Shown: positions 1 through 8,853 of the stretch, piece by piece
Position numbering within the stretch: the first letter of the stretch is position 1
How the letters are laid out: each line of letters opens with the position of its first letter
Source of the DNA: Bodo saltans
Lineage: Eukaryota > Euglenozoa > Kinetoplastea > Eubodonida > Bodonidae
DNA: 53,708 nt
Reading direction: 5' to 3'
NCBI GenBank assembly: GCA_001460835.1
Contig: CYKH01001779.1
Coordinates: forward strand, 1-53,708
The notes under the pieces: model-generated
Told to the model about the DNA's origin: nothing
What the model saw: the letters and a program-made list of their open reading frames with translations, nothing else
Databases searched by the model: none
Translations under genes and position numbers: made by a program

Positions 1-2
1 CA

Positions 3-623
3 GAGAATGAAGCATTGACGCTTCTGAGCACCGAAAAAATGGCTGAAATGCAGCGAGTTTGCGAAGATCTTCAGCGCCGAGCAGTGAACGAAGCGGAGTA
101 CCGCAAGTTGAAAAAAGACTTTGCTGACACAAAGAAACGCGTTGAAATGCTCGAACGCACCAATGACAAACTTCAACGCGAATTGTCGTCACGTGTTCCA
201 ACCCCTCGTCGCACAGCTCCTTCTACCACCGCGCCTAGGGTTGTCAGCCGAACTGGTCGCTTCGATACTCCCCCAGCAACTCGAACCTCAGTTGAGCACC
301 AGCGCGGTCGCTCTCCTGTCTCTTACCAAAATCGTTCCCAAACATCAAGTCGTGCATCCACTCCTCCAAGAAGCCCACGACCGGCATGGGGTCAACACCA
401 ATCTACCGTCGCGAAGCACCTTTCCCCTCGTTTCATCGGGCTGAGCACTTCTGGAGAATCCAACTTCTCTTCGGTTGGTGATTCTCAGTTTGGTTATGGA
501 GCTCGAAAGCATGCCTCACCCGCCAACCGCAGCTCTCCCCATGATCGGCTTTACATGATGGACCCCGCCGCCTCAACAAATTCGCGACGAATCAGAGATC
601 CGAATCGCGCGTTATTCCACTAG
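3..623 (+). CDS. C-terminal part of a coiled-coil, Ser/Pro/Arg-rich protein (5' end outside window)
   Basis: The frame is open from the left edge, so the true start lies upstream; it ends at TAG 621-623. The first ~60 visible residues are charged and heptad-like (many E, K, R and L), consistent with the end of a coiled coil. The remaining ~140 residues are rich in Ser, Thr, Pro and Arg with repeated SP/TP pairs (for example TPRRTAP, STPPRSPRP), typical of a disordered, phosphorylatable tail. I recognise no catalytic domain. It could be a cytoskeletal or scaffold protein, but only the general architecture is supported. Confidence 0.7.
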   Translation, partial: ENEALTLLSTEKMAEMQRVCEDLQRRAVNEAEYRKLKKDFADTKKRVEMLERTNDKLQRELSSRVPTPRRTAPSTTAPRVVSRTGRFDTPPATRTSVEHQRGRSPVSYQNRSQTSSRASTPPRSPRPAWGQHQSTVAKHLSPRFIGLSTSGESNFSSVGDSQFGYGARKHASPANRSSPHDRLYMMDPAASTNSRRIRDPNRALFH

Positions 624-944
624 AGGCAGTGTTTGCCCTTCATTCATGTTTGTTTTGTTTTGTCATAGACGCGAATACAACAAAAAAAAAAAACCTCCAC
701 CAGCACTGCATAGACGCTTGCATTTATTTTTATTTTATTTTGACCATTCCCTCATGTTCAAGTCTGCACTCTCTCAACGCAGTGCACAGTCGGATCCGGA
801 CGCAGAGATTGATAGATCAAGTACACCGACAAGTCGAAAACGAAAAAATGTGGATGACAAATTTGCAATTTCATCACCTTTCGTTTTCGATTTCCTTCAC
901 TGCGAAGAGATTAAGGTAAGAAATAAACCCGCATATCGTTGCAA
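624..944 (+). other. Intergenic region between coiled-coil gene and ATP11 gene
   Basis: It holds the 3' UTR of the upstream gene and the 5' region of the next. There are T-rich tracts around 719-742 and 880-900 and A-rich runs near 680-692. The best splice-acceptor candidate is the tract ending at AG 906-907, 37 nt before ATG 945 and with no ATG between. No other gene is visible. Confidence 0.5.
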
Positions 945-1658
945 ATGCTGCGAGCTACTCCAATGTGGAGCCGCTTCCTCAAGACGCCTGGTCGCAAGAG
1001 TCTTGATGAAATTTGCAAAGTATCGCTCCTTGAAGCAACCCCTGCTGCCCAGGTTGCCACCATCTGGAATGAGCACCATAAACAATTTGTTCAATATTGG
1101 GGCAGAACTTATTCTGTTCAGGCGTATGAAGCCCTTCGCCCCCGGCTTGCTCAATCCCCGTACTTCGTCATTCCTGTATTTCGCGACAAAGGTCTCTTCA
1201 ACGTGGTGACCAATTTTCACAACGACCTTGTTGGTGTTGCCCCTCTCGGAGAGTATCAAAAGAAACAGGATCACGCAGGCATTCACATGACGATTCAGTT
1301 CTTCACCGAGCTGAGCCGATCAAAGCAGCTCGTCTTGGTGCGCTGTGAGATCAAAGATCAAGTTCTCATGCGACAAGATTGTTTGTTTCTGACCCAGATG
1401 TTACTGAAGTACTACACATTCCCAAAGTTGTACGAAGGATTCGTGGAGACGTTTAACAAGCGCCCCAATCAGTTCGATTACCATCAGTACCTCCGCCAGA
1501 TGAAAGACGAAGCCCAGAAAGACGATATTAAGATTGAGGATAAGAAGACGGGGCATATGATGGACCGCTATGGACCAGTGATTGACATTCCCCCGGATCA
1601 TATCGCGCGAACCATTTTGCAAAATGCTGACAAAGGACCATCACCGCCGTCGCAATAA
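945..1658 (+). CDS. ATP11: ATP11-family mitochondrial F1-ATPase assembly factor
   Basis: The 237-residue product matches the ATP11/ATPAF1 family, which binds free F1 beta subunits in the mitochondrial matrix and prevents their aggregation during F1 assembly. Family landmarks are visible in order: IWNEHH near the start, SPYFVIPVFRDKG, a PLGEYQKKQDHAG segment matching the family's 'pL.eYk..g..A', and a strand around LVLVRCEI followed by helices ending in a YYTFPKLYEGF stretch. The N-terminus (MLRATPMWSRFLK) is basic and lacks acidic residues over its first ~20 positions, as a mitochondrial presequence should. The frame extends two codons further to a TTG at 939; ATG 945 is the first real start. 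A second ATG at 963 would shorten the presequence. The length is a little below that of animal and yeast homologues. Confidence 0.85.
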   Translation: MLRATPMWSRFLKTPGRKSLDEICKVSLLEATPAAQVATIWNEHHKQFVQYWGRTYSVQAYEALRPRLAQSPYFVIPVFRDKGLFNVVTNFHNDLVGVAPLGEYQKKQDHAGIHMTIQFFTELSRSKQLVLVRCEIKDQVLMRQDCLFLTQMLLKYYTFPKLYEGFVETFNKRPNQFDYHQYLRQMKDEAQKDDIKIEDKKTGHMMDRYGPVIDIPPDHIARTILQNADKGPSPPSQ

Positions 1659-1708
1659 TGCTAAAAAGACGCATGGCGGCATGATGCCCCTACTGCCCTG
1701 TTCACATT

Positions 1709-1735
1709 TACTTTATCTTTTTTTTCATTTCACAG
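1709..1735 (+). promoter_or_regulatory. Candidate trans-splice acceptor for the LOG-family gene
   Basis: A T-rich tract is followed by the first AG at 1734-1735. No ATG occurs between it and the start codon at 1849. Confidence 0.5.
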
Positions 1736-1848
1736 CAATTTGACTGTCTCAAAAACTGTAGTTGACGCTAATTTACCTTCACTTCGCCGCTGCTCGTGTT
1801 GATTTATTGGCCCACTGAAACAAAGTTCAATTCAGTTACACATCTCTT

Positions 1849-2535
1849 ATGTCGATCGACCTCGCACAGTACGACACTGCAAAAGTGTTCGACTACAGCG
1901 GGAAAAATCAGAAGAATATTGCAGTGTACTGCTGGTCACGCACTGAGCGTGGAACCGAATGGTGGGCGGAGGCGGAGAAGCTTGGAAAGCTTGCCGCTGA
2001 GAGTGGCTACTCCGTAATCACCGGCGGATACTGTGGGTCGATGGAGGCTGTGAGTGAGGGGGCGCGTAACGTTGTCGACACACTCGCCGCCGCCGCGGCA
2101 GAATCTGGTGAGAGCAGCTCTCAAGAGAAGCGACCTGAAGTGATTGGAATTGTCGTGAATGGTCAGTTTCCAGACAGGGCACTATCCGGCAACAAGTTTT
2201 TGACCCAGTGCGTTGATGCACCAAACTTTCCTCGACGTGTAGAAATTCTTGCGAGCCAGTCCCGCTACTTTGTGATTCTCCCAGGGACATTAGGCACTCT
2301 CCAAGAATTGTCTACTGTATGGACCCTTTCTTACATTCATCCTTCGGGCTTGCCACGGCCCGTCATCTTAGCATTCCGTGACCCGTGGGAGAAGGTGGTT
2401 AAGTCCCTTACCGATTTGCTGAAACTTCCCGACTCGGTTTCATCGTTGGTCCAGTTTGTGGATGATGCTGAGGACTGCATGCGCGTGATTCTTGCGGACG
2501 CTGCCGCAAACGGCGCTGCTGCTCCACCGTCATGA
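1849..2535 (+). CDS. LOG/SLOG-family Rossmann-fold protein (TIGR00725-like)
   Basis: This 228-residue protein has the Rossmann-like fold of the LOG ('lysine decarboxylase-like') family. Members bind nucleotides; characterised ones cleave cytokinin riboside monophosphates or related N-glycosides. The nucleotide-binding turn is GGYCGSMEA (about residues 59-67). The catalytic region carries FPRR (127-130), matching the family's conserved Arg-Lys pair. LPGTLGTLQE (144-153) replaces the canonical PGGxGTxxE, so the second Gly is Thr while GT and the terminal Glu remain. An Ala/Ser-rich loop (about 80-95) is inserted before the central strand. Substrate cannot be read from sequence. The stop at 2533-2535 lies about 165 nt before the next gene's splice acceptor. 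Confidence 0.8.
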   Translation: MSIDLAQYDTAKVFDYSGKNQKNIAVYCWSRTERGTEWWAEAEKLGKLAAESGYSVITGGYCGSMEAVSEGARNVVDTLAAAAAESGESSSQEKRPEVIGIVVNGQFPDRALSGNKFLTQCVDAPNFPRRVEILASQSRYFVILPGTLGTLQELSTVWTLSYIHPSGLPRPVILAFRDPWEKVVKSLTDLLKLPDSVSSLVQFVDDAEDCMRVILADAAANGAAAPPS

Positions 2536-2690
2536 TGACAACACACTTTTGGCGCTGCATTTTCTTATTCATTTTTTGTTTGCACTGGCGCATCAAAAAA
2601 CTATTGTTATTGGTGTGTTCGCTTCTGCTACTGTCTTGCGTATTATGGAGCTTGCTACTCGCCACTTTATTCGGGGAAAAACAAAAACAG

Positions 2691-2701
2691 TTTTCTTACA
2701 G
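2691..2701 (+). promoter_or_regulatory. Candidate trans-splice acceptor for the UBX gene
   Basis: The short tract TTTTCTTACAG ends at AG 2700-2701, 24 nt before ATG 2726. This site decides the start: it excludes the in-frame ATG at 2645. Confidence 0.55.
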
Positions 2702-2725
2702 TGGAGGTATTTCACACATCAAACA

Positions 2726-3700
2726 ATGACTGATATCGGTGCAACCTTGGAGCGTGACTATGGAGTGCAAATCTCGTGTTCCCGCGGGACACTCGACGAG
2801 AATATGGAGCGCGCAATCAACATCCCGCGCTTCCTCGTTGTGTACCTTCACAACCCTAACCATGGTTCAACCGATGACTTTATTGACAACGTTCTGTCTT
2901 CAGCGCGAATGACTGCCCTCGTGAATGACCGTGTGATGCTTTATGGCGCAGATGTCACGACAAAAGAGGGTGCGCAACTTGCGTCTCGACTAGAGTGCAC
3001 AACTTACCCGTTTCTTGCTGTGTTCTTCAAAAAGCAAATAATTTGCAGACTCCAAGGTGCAAACGCCGTCAAGCCAGACTTCACTTTCGCAGAACTGGAA
3101 AAGGGGCTCGATGTGTGGGACCACGAACTGTCTAAGGAGATTGCGATTCGAATGGAGCGAGAAAGAAGCCAGGTGCAACGTGTTGTGGAAGAAACGGCAG
3201 AAAGTGAGCGAATGCAACGTGACCGTGCTCTGCTTGAAGCGTTTGATCAAAAGGAGGCGCAGAGAAAGCGAGACGTTGAGGCAGCGGCAGTCGCAGAAAG
3301 AAATCTAAAGCGTCAGCGAGAAGAGGAAGCGCTTGCCTTAGCGAAGCAAAAAGAAGAAGCTGAGGCTGAAGCCCGGAGGGTCGAAGAGGCGTTGCAGCTT
3401 GCCAAATCGCTTGCATTGTCACGAGTCACCGCGCCGCCTTCTGCAGACACCGACCCTTCACTTGTGTTGTGTGTCAACATTCGTTTCCCAAAGCGCGCGA
3501 TTGAACGGCGGTTTTTGCTTTCAGAACCTGTAGAATCACTTTACAGTTTTGTGGAGACAACTGAAGAATTTTCAGGTGCGCCCTTCAAGATGATGCTGAG
3601 CGGCATGCCACCGAAACCTATTGTGCGAAGTGATCACCAAACGTTGGGCGATGCTGTTGGTGGACAGCTCCGGGTTGCCATTATGTTCCGTGAGGGCTGA
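2726..3700 (+). CDS. UAS-UBX domain protein (UBXD8/FAF2-like p97 adaptor)
   Basis: The 324-residue product has three parts. Residues ~30-115 form a UAS thioredoxin-like domain (FLVVYLHNPNHGSTDDF, later CTTYPFLAVF), close in pattern to FAF2/UBXD8. Residues ~120-230 are a long Glu/Lys/Arg-rich coiled coil. Residues ~245-324 are a UBX domain starting LCVNIRFPKRAIERRF and ending with TLGDAV and a beta strand. Family members recruit the AAA ATPase p97/Cdc48 to ubiquitinated clients, often in ER-associated degradation. The p97-contact loop, usually FPR, reads MPPKPI here. No UBA domain or hydrophobic hairpin is present in this start model. The frame remains open upstream to 2492 without an ATG except at 2645; that upstream part is hydrophobic but lies before the splice acceptor. 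Confidence 0.8.
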   Translation: MTDIGATLERDYGVQISCSRGTLDENMERAINIPRFLVVYLHNPNHGSTDDFIDNVLSSARMTALVNDRVMLYGADVTTKEGAQLASRLECTTYPFLAVFFKKQIICRLQGANAVKPDFTFAELEKGLDVWDHELSKEIAIRMERERSQVQRVVEETAESERMQRDRALLEAFDQKEAQRKRDVEAAAVAERNLKRQREEEALALAKQKEEAEAEARRVEEALQLAKSLALSRVTAPPSADTDPSLVLCVNIRFPKRAIERRFLLSEPVESLYSFVETTEEFSGAPFKMMLSGMPPKPIVRSDHQTLGDAVGGQLRVAIMFREG

Positions 3701-3999
3701 ATTTCAATGTGCGAACTATTGGGCCGATGTTCGAAACCCACAAAATAGTCCTCGTACCGTCGTTTGTGATTTGTTTTCTATTTCTTTTTAGTTCTATTGC
3801 GCGCTTGGGCTTTGCCAGCAAAATCCTTTTTACATATTCTTTGCTAGAGCGCACAGTGACAACAACAAAACCTTTTAGCGTTCTTCTTCGATGTATTGCC
3901 CTTTCACGTTATAGACACAGAGACGTTCCATAAAAATAAATAAGACGAGAGGTAGTCTCTCTGTACCTGCACGTATAAAATCGGCATACAAGAACAGGA

Positions 4000-6900
4000 A
4001 TGAGTGCAGCAGCAGCCCCTCACACCAGCAGCAGCAATAGCAGTGCTGCAGGTCCTGCTGGTGCAGCTGGGCCAGACTCTGTCATCCTTCAAATTTGGGT
4101 CATCCCAGACACGCGGGAGCACTACGTTCCATACGCTGTGCTTCTGTCTGACATCACAAAATTAGTCAACCTCGTTCCTGAAGTTCAACAAATCTCCAAG
4201 AATCAATTTCTAATGCGGCGCGACAAGTCTCATCATCGACGCGGTGGTGCGGCAGAAACATTTGACGCATCGCTCAATCAAACGTTCTCAGGGACTCAAA
4301 TGTCAAGAACCTTCGCGGCGTTTGAAAACGACGAAGAGCTTGGTGAACACACATTTAATGACCTTGCCATGACTATGCAAACAAGAAGGGACAAGGCACT
4401 CGAGGAAATCAGCAGATCTGGATTTCAAGAACCAGGATCCCCTGGACTCGCATCTCCTGGAGGCTTTTCCCATCATGATCAGCGCAAGTCGCTAACGAAG
4501 CATTTTCGACTGTACTCTGAAGTCGTTCTCACCGACGAGCTCCAATTGTACATAGCCTACATTGAGTACAGAGCGGACCGTCGACTTATCCAACAGAACT
4601 GCACCGGCTTCACTCCCGATGGAATGGAGTGCTTTCCCATCTTCGACGCGTTGAACACGCCTTGCCTCGATGAAGACGAGCATCGTCAACAAGCCCAACA
4701 ACAAACGGTTCACCACTTTGCGCAGTTTCTTGTTCAGACGATCCATGACATGAACCACATCGCAACGTCTACCATTCGTCCGCATGTCAAGCAAGTGGTT
4801 GATTTCTACACCAAGAAGTCACGCGATGTTGCTGGTGTCACGTTTGCCCTAAGTGAACTTGGGAGTCGCCTTGACACTCTGCACCCGCGCCAACGTGTTA
4901 AGGTCGAGCGGCTATTCCGCCGCACGCACTTCACGGTCAAAATGCTGCAAGAATATTGTGACCACAATCGCCTGATTGTGACAAAGCTCGTGGAACATTT
5001 TGTGCAAGCAACGCATCAATCCACTAGGTCAGTAGATGCTCTCGATCATCTTGTGTTTTTCTCTCATCCACATTCTGGACCACTCGCTATGCTCGACCGG
5101 GCGTTGGTGAAGCAATTCGCAGACCTTTTTTGCGATGGGAATGAAAATGAAGCGCTGGACCGCATTAAGCTTGATCAAGTGAGCACGCGCAAGAAAGCAC
5201 TCACGAAACCACTTCTGTTGCTTGAGGTTGGTTTGCTAGCTGGTATGATGTTCGCTTTTGGGTGCGCATGCATCGTTCTCTACTCATACGCGATTGACGA
5301 GTACAAAGATCTGAAATATTCCGATTCGGACTTGTTTATGTTCAGCGTCTCAGGAATTCTTATTCTCCTCGCAAATCTCTTCGCCATCGATGTCGTGATT
5401 TGGGAATACTACGAGATCAATTTCGTATTCTCGTTGCATTTGAACCCCGTGAAGCATTTTGGAGGGCTTCAGCTGCTTCGTGATCAGCTTCAGTATGCGC
5501 TACTGTGGGTTGTCATACTTTTTTGTTTCGTACACGCCGCGCTCGAAGAATCTATCGTAGGGACAGAATTCCTCGCGCTAAACAACTCCGCTGCTGTATT
5601 GATCGCCGAGGTGCGAAATGCCGCTCTCAATCAGTCCGATGTAAGCTGCTCAGCGAACATGTCGGCCCTCGCCGATCAACTCATTGCCTCAAGCCATCCG
5701 TCGCGATTTATCTTCTATGGCCATACGACGCTTTACTCATGGGTTTGGGCATACTCCGTATTCCCGTGTCTGGCCGTGCTGTACCTCGTTCACTGGTTCT
5801 TAGGGCGGCATAAAGAAAATTGGCTTTCACGAACTCTGTGGCGAATTCTCTGTACTCCCTTCTACCCAGTTGAGTTTCCTGACTTTTTTGTATGTGAGCA
5901 GCTCGTCTCACTCTCCACCACTCTCTTCGAAGTTCAATTCTTGTGGTGCACTTTCAACGCCTCAGATGTGGAAAGTGCGTGTCGAAATGCCCGCGGTGAT
6001 GGCTATTGGGTGCTTCTGATTCTCCCAGCCGTGTGGCGCATTCTGCAATCACTACGCAGGTATCACGACGAACCATTTCACCGCTCGTTCTATCCGCATC
6101 TCCTCAACGCAACCAAGTACCTCAACAACTGCATCGCGTACTCGTTTTACGCTCTGGTCAATGTCTCGAAGTTCGAAGATTGGCATGCAGCGGCAAAGGT
6201 ATCCATCCTTACGCTTTTCTTCGTGACGTTCGCAGGAGACATGATCTTCAAGTGTTGGTATGAATTGTGGATTGAATTTGGAGTTCTGCGCTGGAACGCG
6301 AAGCATTTTCTGATTCGAGACGAAATCCTTCTTCCCCAGTGGACGTACTACGCCGCCGTCGCTGCGAATGTTTTACTTCGTGCGTTGTGGATCATTAAAT
6401 ATTTCACAGAGAAGGTTTGGACCACTGGCTCAAGGTGGACATTTCCTGTGTTCGCTGTCACTGAAATGATTCGCCGCGCGGTGTGGAATGTGTATCGCGT
6501 TGAACACGATCAGGTATCCAACATCGAAAGTTACAAAGTTGTCAAGTTTGCTCCAACGATGCACCATGAAGCACCGCAGAAAGCACTTTGGGATGTCAAC
6601 ACAGACCACTTAAAGAAAAGTATGCCAGAGACACTTCGGACGATTGAATTCTTCGAGTCTTCAAAATCGTTTTTTAGAAGCCTTTCGCGTCAAGAGCGAA
6701 TGAAACTTCTGAAAAAATTGGCCGATGCCGATGCCATTCTACCAAAAGCCGCCGCCGCTGGATCTGCAGCAACGTCTGCCGTGCCAGCGGAAGGGGGGAG
6801 TGACGGCGCATCGATTATCGTTGACGGATCCACCACCAGTGCTGCCGCCGCTTCCTCACTCCGAATGAGCCACGAACCGTTGTCCCCCTCGCCTTCTCGG

Positions 6901-7473
6901 GAGCCGTTTCCAGCATTTCACTTGCAATCATCCGCATCGCATCACCCACATCATGCCGCCTCTTCCATGTATCACGCCGTTCCACCTTCATCGGCGGTCA
7001 GCAACAATCGTGGGGGGATCGATCTCATCCGTGATCCGAGAACTGGCGTGATGAAGACACCATTTATGATGTTTGGGGAGATGTTCGAGGAGGACCGTGC
7101 ACGGGCACTGCTGCTACACATGGACGGCCGCTCATTGGATGTCTACCTCAACGACTTGGTGGAATCAGGCGATTTGGAAAGGGGGTACTTAGATGAGCTC
7201 AATGATGCAATGCTCCGCCCGCAGCGTGGGGCATCGTCCATCTTACAGCGAACAACAGGGCCGCTCACTGATTCTAGCAGTAGTGGTGTTGCCGCCACTG
7301 GTGTTGCTGCTTCTGACCATTCAATTCGTGCACCATCTCGGTCAATCTCTTTGGTGTTACGCCGGGGAACGCTTGCTGGGGAGAGCACAGGCATTGGTCC
7401 CGTGGCCCCAACTTCCGGTGCTACGCATGCCGATGTCGGGCGCTCCGAGTCGGCGATCAGCAAACGCGACTAA
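4000..7473 (+). CDS. SPX-EXS membrane protein, XPR1/SYG1/PHO81-type phosphate exporter
   Basis: The product has 1,157 residues. The N-terminal ~400 are an expanded SPX region: a short Ala/Ser-rich leader, then segments such as QLYIAYIEYRADRRLI and EYCDHNRLIVTKLVEHF, the latter matching the SPX helix that normally carries the inositol-pyrophosphate-binding lysines. Residues ~405-845 are the transmembrane EXS part. Its signatures include CTPFYPVEFPDFFVCEQL, a WNAKHFLIRDEILLPQWTYY segment (EXS 'W.lRde.....YY') and MIRRAVWNVYRVEHDQ ('E..RR..Wn..RvE'). XPR1-type proteins export phosphate and are gated by inositol pyrophosphates bound to SPX. The last ~310 residues are low complexity (Ala, Ser, His, Gly) with one ordered-looking acidic helix stretch near 1020-1070. 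Most SPX lysines of the basic cluster are replaced. ATG 4000 follows AG 3991-3992. Confidence 0.85.
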   Translation: MSAAAAPHTSSSNSSAAGPAGAAGPDSVILQIWVIPDTREHYVPYAVLLSDITKLVNLVPEVQQISKNQFLMRRDKSHHRRGGAAETFDASLNQTFSGTQMSRTFAAFENDEELGEHTFNDLAMTMQTRRDKALEEISRSGFQEPGSPGLASPGGFSHHDQRKSLTKHFRLYSEVVLTDELQLYIAYIEYRADRRLIQQNCTGFTPDGMECFPIFDALNTPCLDEDEHRQQAQQQTVHHFAQFLVQTIHDMNHIATSTIRPHVKQVVDFYTKKSRDVAGVTFALSELGSRLDTLHPRQRVKVERLFRRTHFTVKMLQEYCDHNRLIVTKLVEHFVQATHQSTRSVDALDHLVFFSHPHSGPLAMLDRALVKQFADLFCDGNENEALDRIKLDQVSTRKKALTKPLLLLEVGLLAGMMFAFGCACIVLYSYAIDEYKDLKYSDSDLFMFSVSGILILLANLFAIDVVIWEYYEINFVFSLHLNPVKHFGGLQLLRDQLQYALLWVVILFCFVHAALEESIVGTEFLALNNSAAVLIAEVRNAALNQSDVSCSANMSALADQLIASSHPSRFIFYGHTTLYSWVWAYSVFPCLAVLYLVHWFLGRHKENWLSRTLWRILCTPFYPVEFPDFFVCEQLVSLSTTLFEVQFLWCTFNASDVESACRNARGDGYWVLLILPAVWRILQSLRRYHDEPFHRSFYPHLLNATKYLNNCIAYSFYALVNVSKFEDWHAAAKVSILTLFFVTFAGDMIFKCWYELWIEFGVLRWNAKHFLIRDEILLPQWTYYAAVAANVLLRALWIIKYFTEKVWTTGSRWTFPVFAVTEMIRRAVWNVYRVEHDQVSNIESYKVVKFAPTMHHEAPQKALWDVNTDHLKKSMPETLRTIEFFESSKSFFRSLSRQERMKLLKKLADADAILPKAAAAGSAATSAVPAEGGSDGASIIVDGSTTSAAAASSLRMSHEPLSPSPSREPFPAFHLQSSASHHPHHAASSMYHAVPPSSAVSNNRGGIDLIRDPRTGVMKTPFMMFGEMFEEDRARALLLHMDGRSLDVYLNDLVESGDLERGYLDELNDAMLRPQRGASSILQRTTGPLTDSSSSGVAATGVAASDHSIRAPSRSISLVLRRGTLAGESTGIGPVAPTSGATHADVGRSESAISKRD

Positions 7474-7667
7474 TTCGGAAGTTGCTCGCCTTCAGTACTT
7501 TGTGGCTCCTTCCGAAAACTTTGTTTGTTTGTAATTTGGCTCTACAAAAAACCAGCACTCCATGCCGCGCTAGATTTATTATTTGCGTGTCCTGCTCGTG
7601 TTCGTGTGTGAACGCTGGGATGCCCTTGGCTTATTATTCGGAGAGATAAGGTAAGGGAGGAAAAGAA

Positions 7668-8648
7668 ATGATGACAGCCCGCGGAGAAGTGATCGCCGAA
7701 GAAGTAGTGCAGCAGGACATAGACCGCTCTCTTCGACGGATCCAAGAAGCCATTGATGACCCTAGCGGAAGGCTGAAATTGTACCTCAACAATTTGTCGT
7801 TTCCCCAAGTAGACTACAGCATCGAGCGCATCAAAAGCTTGGAGCAGCTTTTCTGTAACCACAATCCACTGCTCTCCACGCTGCCTTTCTCCGTGTGCCA
7901 GCTCTCACACTTGCGCGTGGTGGACTTAAATCACTGCGCCTTGACCCACCTTCCTGAGGACTTATCACGGCTGCGCAGCTTAGAGCGCCTTGATCTTTCG
8001 CACAATCTGCTCACGAGGCTCGTGTGGGATGTTTCGCGGTGGGTAGACTCATTGAAGTACCTCAACGTAGGCAACAATCGGCTTGAATACTTTTCTCCCT
8101 CTTGCATGGAGCTATTCCTTGCACTTCGTAGGAAGCAGCAGGCGAACGAAAAAGTGCAACTGAGCACAGAGCAAGCGCTGACGCTGTTCCCAAATCCCTG
8201 TCTATTCAAGCCCAATGCAACATCCCATATGAGCAGCGTCCAAGAAGAGCAACACTTACTGGGCGCTATGTTACCTGATGGCGTTGAGAACTGCGCGAAC
8301 TGCGGTGCAATGGTCATCGTCGGCCAGCCGCGCGTGTATGTCCACTTTTGGGTGTGGTTGTCAGGAGAAGCACAACAACGGCTGCATGAAGGAGGAGAGA
8401 CGACGTCAGACGGTGGCTCTTCAGTTCCAACGCGCTCGTTGCCAACGTCTGTAGAGGAGCGCCATGTGGCGCCGGCTGATCGTGCGACGGCCAATCCTCA
8501 GGCACACCATCATGGCCTCCAGAGCAGAATTCCAATCTTTTACGCACTGTGCACAAAAGTGGAATGCCACATGCAGCTTCACAAACATGTGAGCATGAGT
8601 GATTTCTATACAGAGGCTGGAGCTCCGCAACGTCCTCGAGGTTTGTAA
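7668..8648 (+). CDS. Leucine-rich-repeat protein with C-terminal four-cysteine (zinc-type) module
   Basis: The 326-residue protein carries about four to five LRRs between residues ~55 and 145, with the LxxLxxLxLxxN pattern visible in LRVVDLNHCALTHLPEDL, LERLDLSHNLLTRL and LKYLNVGNNRLEYF. After a helical linker comes a module with C209-x2-C212 (CANCGAMV) and C295-x4-C300 (ALCTKVECHM), split by a Ser/Thr/Gly-rich insertion. The four cysteines suggest a zinc site; the arrangement recalls the C-terminal region of LRRC58-type proteins, which I offer as a resemblance only. The role is unknown; LRRs usually bind protein partners. It starts MM at 7668 close to AG 7642-7643. Confidence 0.75.
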   Translation: MMTARGEVIAEEVVQQDIDRSLRRIQEAIDDPSGRLKLYLNNLSFPQVDYSIERIKSLEQLFCNHNPLLSTLPFSVCQLSHLRVVDLNHCALTHLPEDLSRLRSLERLDLSHNLLTRLVWDVSRWVDSLKYLNVGNNRLEYFSPSCMELFLALRRKQQANEKVQLSTEQALTLFPNPCLFKPNATSHMSSVQEEQHLLGAMLPDGVENCANCGAMVIVGQPRVYVHFWVWLSGEAQQRLHEGGETTSDGGSSVPTRSLPTSVEERHVAPADRATANPQAHHHGLQSRIPIFYALCTKVECHMQLHKHVSMSDFYTEAGAPQRPRGL

Positions 8649-8772
8649 ACTTTTTTTTTTTGCTGCTGGCCATGTAGGCTTACAGTCACAAGTCTGTACA
8701 GTGTTGCAACACCAAAAAAAATGATGGAAAAGAGTGATTGTTTCGCCATTGACAATATGATACGATGTTTTT

Positions 8773-8808
8773 TCCCCCGTACCAACTGTGTTTGACGTCG
8801 CTCAAAAG
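8773..8808 (+). promoter_or_regulatory. Candidate trans-splice acceptor for the trypsin-fold gene
   Basis: A pyrimidine-rich stretch is followed by AG 8807-8808. No ATG intervenes before the start at 8854. Confidence 0.4.
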
Positions 8809-8853
8809 AACAGGGGGATATAAAATTGTAAGTGAACCAACGACGTGGTTGAT

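Noticed and set aside
913-918. GGTAAG resembling a cis-splicing donor in the ATP11 leader
   Set aside because: No matching acceptor or reading-frame break calls for an intron; every gene here reads without introns.
2492-2725. N-terminal extension of the UBX protein with a hydrophobic hairpin
   Set aside because: It has no ATG except at 2645, overlaps the end of the LOG-family gene, and lies upstream of the likely splice acceptor at 2700-2701.
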